Of a stretch of DNA of 64,000 nucleotides, positions 36,801 to 45,700 are shown in pieces (positions within the stretch are counted from its first letter, which is position 1; each line of letters starts with the position of its first letter). A program made the translations under genes and the position numbers. Below the pieces are notes generated by a model, which was not told the origin of the DNA, did not search any database, and saw only the letters and a list, made by a program, of their open reading frames with translations. Source of the DNA: Segetibacter sp. (GTDB taxonomy: Bacteria; Bacteroidota; Bacteroidia; Chitinophagales; Chitinophagaceae); the NCBI GenBank assembly GCA_028288485.1, contig JAQBNO010000209.1, positions 27,119-91,118 of the forward strand, written 5' to 3'.

Positions 36801-38422
36801 TTCCAAATGGAAAGTGGTTCAGCTTTACCGTTCCTATATACTTCCCGGAAACTAGAAGATACTATTTTGCATCGGGGGGAGACAACCGGGTAAAAATTAC
36901 AATCGATAATCAACTCTTTGTGGAAGATCGGGATGATTTGGAGGAAAATTTCAAGGAATGGTATATTCGCCCCAAAAATTTAACAAGCGGCATTCATTAT
37001 ATAAAAATAGAAGGTTATAACCAACCAGTCGCCGATAATATCACCAATCCTGCTGGCTTTGGCGTTGAAATATATGGGAATGACTCGACAGAAATAAGCA
37101 ATGCAACCAGTTATGAAGATTTGAATCTCATTTTTTCAACTAAAGATTTGGCTGGACGTAAAGTTCCCGAAGCGTATTCTTGTCCTTCCGGATACGGCTT
37201 AGTGTATGAAAAAGGAGATTTTAAATGTCGGAAATTGCAATTACCCGACATCAATTCCTCTTCATTTTGTTATAGCCCCATTACTGATACACTCGTAAAT
37301 CCTTATTCCTTCGGATTGCTGGGCAATTGGCGACAACAAAAAACCTATGCATTTTATGGAGACAGGAAGGAACAACTTCCTTCTTCAGCAACAGACCTGC
37401 GAAATAACGGCACCTTTAGCAGTTTCAAGCCGTTCTGGAATTTTGTAAGTATAGGTAATAATAAAAATAGACTGTCTAACCAGGCGGATACCACCAAGTG
37501 GGTTTGGAACAGTGAGATGACCTTGTTTAACAGCAAAGGTGCTGAACTTGAAAACAAGGACCCGTTGGGGCGGTATAACGCCGGGTTATATGGATACAAT
37601 AATTCTTTACCAGTTGCAGTAGTTCAAAACAGCCGATATAGGGAAGCAGCATTTGAAGGTTTTGAAGATTACGATTTTGCGTCCTCTGTTTGTGATACCG
37701 CCTGCCCTGTTAGCAAGCACTTTGATTTTACTCCCTTTAAGGCAAAAAGAGATACGTTACAACGACACACCGGCAGGTACAGTTTACGTGTAAATTCCTC
37801 CGATAATATCGGTATTGCAGCAGCAGTAGTTACTACAGATACTACAAATGCCCGGTTAACAATTGATACTGTTACTAATGCATGTAATACACTGGAAAAG
37901 GCACTGAATCGCGTAAAAACTTCTTCCAACTCCCTGCTTCCAATATTCTCTCCTTTATCCGGAAAAGAGTTGCTGGTTAGTGCCTGGGTAAAAGAGGAAA
38001 AGGATTGTAAATGTGAAAAATACACCGGTAATAGTATACAGGTTACCTTCAAACGGTCTAATCAGCCAGATCTAGTTTTTTCGTTGTATCCTTCAGGAAA
38101 TATAATTGAAGGTTGGCAACGGTACGAGGACACAGTTGATATTCCTGTTAATGCTACTTCAATAGCTGTCAACTTTAAAGCAACTTCAAGCTCTGCTGTT
38201 TACTTTGATGATATCCGTATTCATCCTTTTAGTGCAAACATGAAGTCCTTTGTTTATCACCCTGTTAATTTGAGGTTGATGGCCGAACTGGATGAAAATA
38301 ACTACGCAACATACTACGAATATGACGATGACGGAACACTGGTTCGGGTTAAAAAAGAAACACAAAGAGGTATTAAAACCATTAAGGAAACAAGGAGCGC
38401 ATTACTAAAACAAGGGCCGTAA
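30815..38422 (+). CDS. Giant secreted PA14-domain RHS/YD-like protein, 2535 aa
   Basis: A signal peptide (about 1-27) precedes the N-terminal region typical of Bacteroidota RHS-type proteins: VDLFTGDFSYNIPLLDVGGY and SWVGLGWNINPGTITRNMRG near residues 115-170. A PA14 domain (about 640-775) contains TTDDGFRLWINDSLF and is preceded by a CxxCxxC motif. A second PA14-like domain lies at about 1990-2085. The tail reads ELDENNYATYYEYDDDGTLV, a single YD-type repeat, and it stops without an RHS core or toxin. It is therefore probably a shell or delivery component for the toxin-bearing 3128-residue partner. PA14 suggests carbohydrate binding. Confidence 0.75.
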   Translation: MIQRLAQFSKRIALGLFLLFYSNILFARFAYPAYDTANISFDRYSSVGNENRPIREYRHIIANKPIISFDERNTTNPVDFSTLNLRNPGILVEEKFDGGGPTQPEMQSFSSVNNTNMVDLFTGDFSYNIPLLDVGGYPVNISYRSGVTMDQEASWVGLGWNINPGTITRNMRGLPDDFNGGKDTITKTATIKENKTVGVSAGANSELTGISLPIGLNASVGIFTNNYKGWGLETSLNATLNAGVKGFGSLTSGLSVTNNSQEGLTIAPSLAVAIAEAEAKANGGIAGSLSTSLSYNSRTGLKGLQLQAGLRQFETDVKNQAINSGSSEYASSISFATPSYTPTITMPYTSNLYSFTGKVGSAITTLHPNLSLTGYVTKQRIDAKDVTQVLPAFGYLNYQKGSMDKNALLDFNREKEIAYREKPAVAHIAVPNYTYDLFSVTGEGTGGMFRAYRSDIGFIYDHNMKTKSESLGGSVDVGSGNIFHGGVDINLNRSFTENSAWLNENAVKNNLSFKRSDSLYESVYFRNPGEKAINSKLYYDSLGGDDVVAVNLYQGGSSSSIITATNFLNRYRNKSLVGQLPISSTSTIKKERDKRSQVITYLTAKEASEVGFSKYIESYGINKFSCDTCARCFPNPTDVLDGTGTGLIGEYFNGENFEAKAYQKVGYVNFSNPSTIPGLNQDHFSIRWTGRLKAPDSGSYKIVTTTDDGFRLWINDSLFKNDWKPHSPKADTAYLNLVAGEVVSIKFEYFESGGTSIAQLSWIRPGGTFSLISANYLYSVPPKDSYTNVSLTKEKRINTFRQHGHISEMTVLNADGRRYIYGIPVYNLLQKEATFSIDSKGGSTNTGLVHYAHDTDNTVKNQRGNDNYFSSEIIPAYAHSFLLTAIVSPDYVDLAGDGISDDDRGDAIKFNYSKVSGILNPFKWRAPFGKNIVTYNEGLKTDTRDDKGNYVYGEKELWYLHSLESKSMIATFTVEERSDGWGVNERGDEQTERPAKKLKEINLYSKADFLKNGSKATAIKTVHFRYSYKLCKGLKGDPNDLTGKLTLDTIWFSYNGNDKGKLNPYVFSYHSNNPSYNIKSYDKWGNYKDPLQNPGSTASNLITNAEYPYALKDSATSAINAGAWNLNNVTLPSGGRINVTYESDDYAYVQNRRAMEMFKIYGFGATSSLANASLNLFGSKDNLYVFVKLSSPVANTKEAFSKYLEGVNKIYFKLSVQMPTDKYGMGYEYVPCYAELDAIGGYGIADSTTMWMKLKGISIQGDKNEIYSPLATAAIQFLRLNLPSKAYPGSEVGNNVDLRDAVSIVLSQADNIRNAFRSFDAFARKKPVAYLVDTSRTFVRLNSPNHKKLGGGHRVKRVEIFDNWNSMTGQKESSYGQEYNYTTIKEINGKQTRISSGVAGYEPMIGSEENPFHLPIEYVEKIAPLGPVTLGYTEEPLGEAFFPSAGVGYSKVRVRSIHTQNKKSANGYEETEFYTAFDFPTVTDRSMLDKKRYKPALANFLKINAKHFISLSQGFKVELNDMHGKIKTQATYAETDSDHPLTYTRNIYKVENHSVDSKQLSNRVTVMSPDGIIDTAGIIGKDVELMMDMRQQVSVVNGNNYNVNGDFFALPFPPVFLIPSFFGLPQREETQFRSVATTKIIQRYGILDSVIHIDKGSVVSTKNMMYDSETGDVLLTRTQNEFNDPVYNFTYPSHWAYEGMGLAYKNIGAMLYNASIKNGKIVKGLRSGIDTVLFASGDEILVASKSKTSGADCDPAYATFPNYSKVWAIDANVVTGGARQIYFINADGTPFSGNDVSLKVIRSGRRNVSSSLGSVVTLANPLRYYGGRYTLKFDDTSRVINASALEIKQQWKVAELNKKAVNYTMTCPPGYTYSTNLRTCTKDTIVYRKDTAVSICIMQITYPVYSGCGSFIYSFSDTNKRTPIDSSNSFWKGTGATGCPTTGYAYRNIADSTSSTNFQGNSVLPPPSANPCDPNPSPRIGPLNRSGIWACCKDSIPNGKWFSFTVPIYFPETRRYYFASGGDNRVKITIDNQLFVEDRDDLEENFKEWYIRPKNLTSGIHYIKIEGYNQPVADNITNPAGFGVEIYGNDSTEISNATSYEDLNLIFSTKDLAGRKVPEAYSCPSGYGLVYEKGDFKCRKLQLPDINSSSFCYSPITDTLVNPYSFGLLGNWRQQKTYAFYGDRKEQLPSSATDLRNNGTFSSFKPFWNFVSIGNNKNRLSNQADTTKWVWNSEMTLFNSKGAELENKDPLGRYNAGLYGYNNSLPVAVVQNSRYREAAFEGFEDYDFASSVCDTACPVSKHFDFTPFKAKRDTLQRHTGRYSLRVNSSDNIGIAAAVVTTDTTNARLTIDTVTNACNTLEKALNRVKTSSNSLLPIFSPLSGKELLVSAWVKEEKDCKCEKYTGNSIQVTFKRSNQPDLVFSLYPSGNIIEGWQRYEDTVDIPVNATSIAVNFKATSSSAVYFDDIRIHPFSANMKSFVYHPVNLRLMAELDENNYATYYEYDDDGTLVRVKKETQRGIKTIKETRSALLKQGP

Positions 38423-38552
38423 TGCTTAATTAGTTTGTATTCCAAGGTAGACGTGAAGCTTTCTTGTTTCAATTAAAGAAAATGTTACAATAGAAAACGC
38501 AAGAAAGTCAAATGTTTTTGGGGCCATACGCAACGCTACTATTAGGCCTTCC

Positions 38553-38571
38553 TTGCGTCGCACTCTTGTAC
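38553..38571 (-). repeat. Dispersed repeat, minus-strand copy
   Basis: TTGCGTCGCACTCTTGTAC is the reverse complement of the dispersed-repeat core. It is similar to 54704-54720 and 3738-3752. Confidence 0.45.
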
Positions 38572-38830
38572 TTTTTTTTCCTATTGAACATAATAAAAAG
38601 CCGCTAGTTCATCATTAGCAGTACAGATAAAAAAAGATGCAATTAAAACAAGGTAATCTGGAGTTTGCATTACCGCATGCTAAGAAGCAAAGTAAATTAA
38701 CAGGGAAGACTTTGGGGGGTAATTGAGGTAAGGAAAAAGGTATAGGAAAATCAAATAAGAGATAAAAGCATTTTCCTTACCTGGTGGAGGGGGTAATGCC
38801 GAGGTCGCAAGGCCGCATAGAAGACTTAGG

Positions 38831-38852
38831 GTACAAGTGAGTGACACAACGA
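38831..38852 (+). repeat. Dispersed 22-bp repeat, exact second copy
   Basis: Identical over 22 bp to 402-423 although 38 kb away, and outside any coding sequence that I call. Confidence 0.55.
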
Positions 38853-39022
38853 TGATGAGTAAAGGACCAATGTTGGTAACAAAAAGCTTTTGATGACGCC
38901 GGGGGGAATGGCAACGTAGAAGTGACATCGACAAAGAGATGTTTGAGAAGCAGGGGAATATGAAGTGAGTTTAGTGAAAGAAATCGGCGGATGCAGAATT
39001 TAAACAATAGAATGATTGATTT

Positions 39023-39763
39023 ATGAGAAAGGTACACATTGCCATTATTGCAGTTTTTTGCCTGGTCAATACTGTTCGTGGCCAGGCAAATGGTAAACTT
39101 ATAGCTGAGATGAAACGTCTGCAAGAAACTTATTCAATAGGTTCTACGCTAAGTTTTGACGTTAAATATGTTTATGCTACGGAAAGCAAGCCCGAAATTT
39201 ATCTTGACTCAATGATGGGTAGTATGGAAATCAACGGTAACAATTACCGGATAATCCTAAACAATACGGAGACCATAAAGAACGACCGATATATTATTCA
39301 TCTTTTCAAAGATGATAAATTAATATACCTCACGAAGCCCAATAGCGGGGAAACCGGAAACGGTCCCGGAGCGTTGATTGATAGTGTTTTCAGAAATATC
39401 TCGAGCCTGAGTTATACCATCGACAGCAATAAAATAGTAAAAAGGATCGTACTTAACTTCCCTACACAATCTTCGTTTAAAACGGTTGTTTTTACTATTA
39501 ATAAAGCTACGGGGTATATTATTAAGGCGAGGTACTTAGTTAAAACAGAGCAACTTCTAGAGACGCAAAATCGCGAAAAAGAGGCGGCTGACCAGTATGA
39601 TGAGTATGCAATTGTTGAGGCTAGTTATTCTAATTATAAAAAAGATTACCGTAGCCCCTATTCCTTTGATGAAAAGACGGTTTTCGTCAAAAGTGGTAAT
39701 GAATATGTACCCGCCGAAAAATTTAAAGATTACTCCATTTTCTTAGGCTCACCAAACCTTTAA
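39023..39763 (+). CDS. Secreted LolA-like beta protein of the RHS locus, 246 aa
   Basis: A signal peptide (about 1-20, KVHIAIIAVFCLVNTVRGQ) is followed by an all-beta protein with a long alternation of strands (DVKYVYATESKPEIYLD, YRIILNNTETI, KTVVFTINKATGYIIKARY). This recalls the half-barrel of LolA-type carriers, but no motif proves it. It ends 10 bp before the toxin-bearing RHS gene. Its position between the two giant proteins suggests a dedicated periplasmic chaperone. The family is uncertain. Confidence 0.55.
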   Translation: MRKVHIAIIAVFCLVNTVRGQANGKLIAEMKRLQETYSIGSTLSFDVKYVYATESKPEIYLDSMMGSMEINGNNYRIILNNTETIKNDRYIIHLFKDDKLIYLTKPNSGETGNGPGALIDSVFRNISSLSYTIDSNKIVKRIVLNFPTQSSFKTVVFTINKATGYIIKARYLVKTEQLLETQNREKEAADQYDEYAIVEASYSNYKKDYRSPYSFDEKTVFVKSGNEYVPAEKFKDYSIFLGSPNL

Positions 39764-39773
39764 AAAACCTAGT

Positions 39774-42700
39774 ATGCACTTTTTTATAAAAAAGATAGCC
39801 AGACCGTTTTTATTTTTTTTGTTTTCTTTTTACGTTTTCGAGGGTTTTTCGCAGACAGATTATGAGTATAAAGTTCAAATAAGCGGAGCGCTTAATAAGA
39901 TTACAAAGGATACATTCAGGGTGCTAAAGAATCCTCGATTTTTTAATGACAAGAATTTTTTAGATACTCCATATACCGTAAAGAATATTATTACCCTCGC
40001 TGTTTTTGAAGGAGGCACCTATTTTGTAAAGGACAAGTTTAATGCAACGGTGAGTTTAAGAATTGACTACATAACTGCCGACAATTCAACAGGTTCATTT
40101 ATCCGTGACTTTACTATTAACTATGACCCTAATGACAAATTTAAAAGTAGGAGCAGTTTTGTGTTTTCAAATGCCCAAGAAGTTAAGGTAACGGTGTTGA
40201 AAGTAGATTCAAGTGTTAACTGGAATGTTACTAAAACTTTGGTAATAGAAAACACGATGCGGCCCCAACCTCGCTATAAGTTTACCTGCACTCAATTGGT
40301 TCCCGGCATTCTTTTTTCTGATTCGAACAAGATAAATAAGGATGAATTATTTGTAGGTTGGGGTACTGTTCCGGGAGCAACGGAATACGACCTGGAGTGG
40401 GCTTATATTGATTCTTTGCCACTTGCTAAAGGCCTCTACGGTACCACGAGTTTTAATAAAAATAAGATCTTTGAAAATAATGCAACTCGTATTACGGTTG
40501 CTGCTGAAAAATATTCTATTCCTTTAATGTATGATAATGCCGGTTCATTATTTTTCAGAGTAAGAGCGGTGCAGCAAAACGCAAATGGAATAAGAATAGA
40601 AGCAGACTGGACATACCCACCTGGTGTTGTTTTAGCCGGATATGCGTTCCGGGGCCACCAGCGTCCTTTAAATTGGCAATCCTCGATAAGCTTTGCTGAA
40701 GACGGCAAAAGAAAGGTAGTTGTGCAATATTTCGATGGCAGCCTGAGGAGCAGGCAAACAGTTACTAAAGATAATAGTTCGAATACGACAGTAGTTGCTC
40801 AAACATTTTATGATTACCAGGGAAGGCCGGCTATACAGGTTTTACCCGCTCCAACACTCAGTAAAATTGTTGAATATTCTAAAAATTTCAACGTTGGTTT
40901 AAATGGAGTGGAGTATGTAAAGGATAATTTTGACACATTAGCTACTTCCTCAGATTGCTGTAAGGAAGGTGCAGACCCTATGGGTAATACCAACGGTGCG
41001 TCTAAATATTACTCACCCAGTAACCCGGATAAGAATAACAGGTTCAATAAGTTTATACCTGATGCACAAAATTATCCATTTACTGAAACCGAGTATACCC
41101 AGGACAATACTGGCAGAATAAGCAGGCAAAGTGGTGTAGGCCCTAATTTCAGATTGGGCAGCAATCACGATACAAAATATTATTATGGTACGCCGGACAG
41201 AAAGGAATTGGATGCTTTGTTTGGAACTGAAGCAGGCGACTATACCCATTACACAAAAAATATGGTTCGTGATGGGAATGGACAGTATAGTGTTAGTTAT
41301 GTTGATATGCATGGCAGAACAATTGCTACGGCACTTGCAGGAACGCCTCCAGATAGCATTAGTCTCTCAACTTTGTCTTCAAATAATACTACCACCATAA
41401 CTGAAACACTTTCTAATAGTAGTATGACTGTTATAAAGGACCTAGTTATGGAAAGTAAGAAGGGGTTATTAGTTTCAAAAGCAGGAAAACATACTTTCAA
41501 CTATACCTTAAATCCGGAGAGTTTGACTAAAGACGACTGTTCAATTCCTAAAAAAAGTATTTGTTACGACTGCCTGTACGATTTACGAATCACTATTTCC
41601 GACAATTGTGGTAATCAAAGTTTTGGGGGTAAAAAGTTCGATACTGTCTTCCAAAATTTTAAAATAGATTCGATAGATGTTACCTGCAGTCCAGCAAAAG
41701 GTTTTAATAGTATAAATTTTGACAAAGTACTCGCCGAAGGAAGTTATGAAGTTACGAAGGAACTTTCTGTTAGCAGGTATGGATTGAATTATTACCGTGA
41801 CAGTGTTTTTATGCCGAAGAATACGTGTAAGTCCTTACAGGACTTTATTAATGATCAAAGGACTTTATTTGTCAATGCTAACTGTAAACCTGCTTGTCAG
41901 GCCTGTCAGGCTACTTTAGGTTCGTGGGAACAGTTCCGTGACACGTTGATGAAAAAGACAGGAATTAGAACTGAGGATTCTGCGCAATACAGGGGAATGC
42001 TTTGGAGTGCATATCAAGAAGCTTCGGAAAATTGTAAAGCACTCTGCGAAAATACGGGCGACAATGATGATATACGAGCATCAATGTTATTAGATATGAG
42101 CAGTCCTTCGGGTCAATATGCTAATCCTGATAAAGCTTCCGATGTTTTTTCTATTTTTTATGACAAGAATGGTGACCCTAACTATACTCCGACTTTTAAA
42201 AGACCGGATATTATTTATCTTAACGAACTAGGCAAGCTTGATAGTGTGTATGACCCAATTGCCGGCACTTATGTACGGCCGCAGGATTTAAGTGCGAAGG
42301 AATTTTCAAGGCAATTTAAAAGCACCTGGGGAGATGCTTTACTTAGGTTCCATCCCGAATACTATAAACTTGTAGAGTATGAACGGTATAATACCAGCCA
42401 TATTTGGGACCGGAAATTTTCGGTGACCGAGGACTTTCAAACTGCGAGAGTTGCTGGCTATTTAAACCCAACAGCAATTTTCGCAATATCCAGCCAAAAA
42501 CCTAAACTTCCTGGTGGTACCGATCCTTTGCCTTCAACACAGGTTCCTAACCAGGCTACTGATTACTTTAGGGTGAAAATTGATGCCAGACTCAATAATT
42601 ATGTAAGTTCAGCAAATATCAATCTGTGGAGTTTGGCAACAATTATGACCAGGTGCCCAAATACAGACGAGGCCTGCGTAAATCAGTATAAACCCATCGG

Positions 42701-45700
42701 AAATTCATTCGATACCACTGTTATTTGTAAGGCTGATTTAGATATGGCCTGGAGGAATTTCAGGGAAGCCTATTTAAATATCAAAAGGGATATTATCTAC
42801 AGCAGGATCGATTCTCTTATCAAAACCAATTACTCAACCACTCCGCCAACTAATCCTTCACCAATTCAACTTACCAACGCTGGTTATGTACCTCACTTTA
42901 ATAATGCTCAGAATGCTCTAGGTCAAAATGGGTTGGGGTATATCACCTCACAAAGTCCACTGCCATCAAGATCATCTGCGATAGACTCCGCAAATAATAC
43001 CTTAAACAGATATTATGATTCGAATTGTCATGCTTATGCTAAAATGTGGATGCAACAACTTTCATCGTGTTCCAGTTATACACCTGCTGCCCTCGATATA
43101 ATAATTCCACAATTAGTAAGGGTTTGTAAAGAGGGATCAGATGTAAATCATCCTTATGGGGCTAGCTCTGTTAAACCTTCCAGTACTGATGCTTTCAGAA
43201 GTTTTGAAGACGTTATAAGAAATTATAACAGCACTCATACAACCGATGCAGGTTGCACAGAGGATCTTATTACTGCACCAGAACCTTATGACAACCAGGT
43301 TATTTACGCTAATAAGCCGGTTTGGACAAAACCGGAAACATGTGAGTGTGAGAAAATTAATTCATTATATGCTGAATATTCAAGTTACGGTTCGTCCTAT
43401 AGTTCATTTTCTGTATTTCTTTCTAAAACCAGAAATACAATCATGTCTGAGGCGGATCTTACTACCTTAAGAAACATGTGCAATACCAGCAGCGAGTGTA
43501 AATTCGTTACAAAGCCAATAACTCTTCCACCTGCCTTACAGTGTTATAGTGGAGATATTTGTATTACGTGTAAGCAAGTTGCAGCTTTGGATACGGCTTT
43601 CAGGAAAAAGTATCCTGGAATTACACCCCTAAGAATCACATCTGATACTACGGAACAGAAAAAGAACCAGTTATACGCTAATTTCTTCAATAACAAGTTG
43701 GGTTTTGCCAAACAAGCCTGGGAATACCTGGATTTTATAGATAGCTGCAAGAAGGCCGGTTTTATTCCTGTACCTGTTAATACGGTCACTCCACAATGCG
43801 CTTCCTGTGACTCTCTACAAGCGAAAATCAATGCATACTTTGTTTCCCGGTCTGCTGACGCCGGTACAGAAGCAGGAATGCTTGCTTTTATGAAGTCAAG
43901 GTTTGATGCAGAAGGGTTAATCTTCACCACCCAGCAAATACAGCAGGGATTAGTTAATTGTAGCAACAGCTACCAAAAAAACCTTGCATTTCGTTACCGG
44001 CAGCCTGCGCTATTATTTTTTGAAAAACCGGCATTATGTTTAGGTACTGAAAATTTCACACTTGAAGGATGGATATATCCTGAGGTTTCAAGCACCGATA
44101 CGCAAACAATTGTAGTACACTCCAGCTCAAATTTTGTCGGGGATTGGAAAACCGGCGGTTTTTACGGATACCGTTTATTTCTGCAAAATGGTAAGTTGAA
44201 TTTTATGGCAGGAAATGGAGTCAAACCTTATAATGCCGGAGGATGTATCTGGATAAGGAGTGATGCGAACGTAAGTTTAAAAAAATGGCAGCATGTGGTA
44301 GTAGAACGTGTAGGAAATCAGGCTTCAGATTTTAAGATCTATATAGACGGCGTATTGCAAAACAAGACAGCAATTGAGGGGTGTAATGCTTTATTGACTT
44401 CTCAACCGATTTGTAGTGGTGCCGAAAGTAACCGGCTGATGATAGGCAATGGCAGTTTAAATGGTGGGAATGTTAAAGAATTTAAAGGCATGCTTAAGCA
44501 AATTCGTTTATACAAACGCGCCTTACCAGACAGTGTAGTACGCAACAATTTCAATTGTACTGGTAATCCGTCAGATACTACTGCAATGCTTCTGTGGGCG
44601 AGGATGGATGAAGGCACTGGTCGCATGCGTGATTACAGTAAATACCAGCACCAGGATTCGTTTCATGTAGCTGGTGGAGGAACTTACACTAAATCCAGTT
44701 TTTCAGGTGGCGGTGGTCCGGCAGTTAACCCTGGTTGTTTACCTAATGGAATTTATCTTTGTAATTCGACCACACCAGCTCCAACGCTTTATTTGTGTGG
44801 AAAATCAGAACCGGTGTTTCCGCCTGCAGTTCCTGAAAATATTGACAATTGTAGCGACAGCACCTTCCTTATCGTAAGTACGGCAACTGAGTTATATAAC
44901 GCTTACCGGGATTCGATAAAGAACAGCTTTGACACCGCATATCGTAATAAGTGCCTGCAGGCTTATAAATACGAAACTTTTACAGTAACGCACCAGGTAA
45001 GTGAATACCATTATACATTGTATTATTACGACCAGGCAGGCAACCTTGTAAAAACAGTGCCCCCTGAAGGTGTAAGAGAAAACAGGGATGACAGCTGGCT
45101 CGTCCAGGTGCAAACAGAACGTAACAAGGGGTTGAGCGGAAAGAAGGTAGTACCTGACCATGTGATGTTTACGAATTATAGGTATAATACCCTAAACCAG
45201 GTGGTGGCTCAAGCCACACCAGATGCAGGGGAAAGCAAGTTTTGGTACGACCGCCTCGGCAGGCTTGCTGTATCACAAAATGCAAAGCAAAAGGTCAGTG
45301 GCAAGGTGTACAGTTATACCAAATACGATCCTTTAGGCAGAATAGAAGAAGTGGGGGAAACTACAGGTGTGGATACGATGTCCATAGCAATTTCACGCAG
45401 CCAGAATTTGTTAAATCAATGGCAGAATAATGCCGCCGGTACAAGAACGCAAATCACACAGACGATATATGATAAACAGCAATCGGCTTTACAACCTGCC
45501 TTGAACGCCGTTAATCTTCGAAACCGGGTGGCTGCTACGTATTACTATACTATGGCAGCGAATCTTCCCGGCAAAGTGTATCAAACAGCAACGTACTACA
45601 GTTATGATATCCACGGAAATGTGGATACTTTGTTACAGGATTATAAAGGATTGCCAGCAATGGGTGCAACGGGTATATCGTCGAACCGTATTAAAAAGGT

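Larger units (their letters stand above)
38423..39022. other. Spacer inside the RHS locus, with repeats
   Basis: 600 bp with no gene I support. It contains two copies of the dispersed repeat, one on the minus strand (38553-38571) and one on the plus strand (38831-38852, identical to 402-423), placed head to head about 260 bp apart. The next gene may need its own promoter here. Confidence 0.4.
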
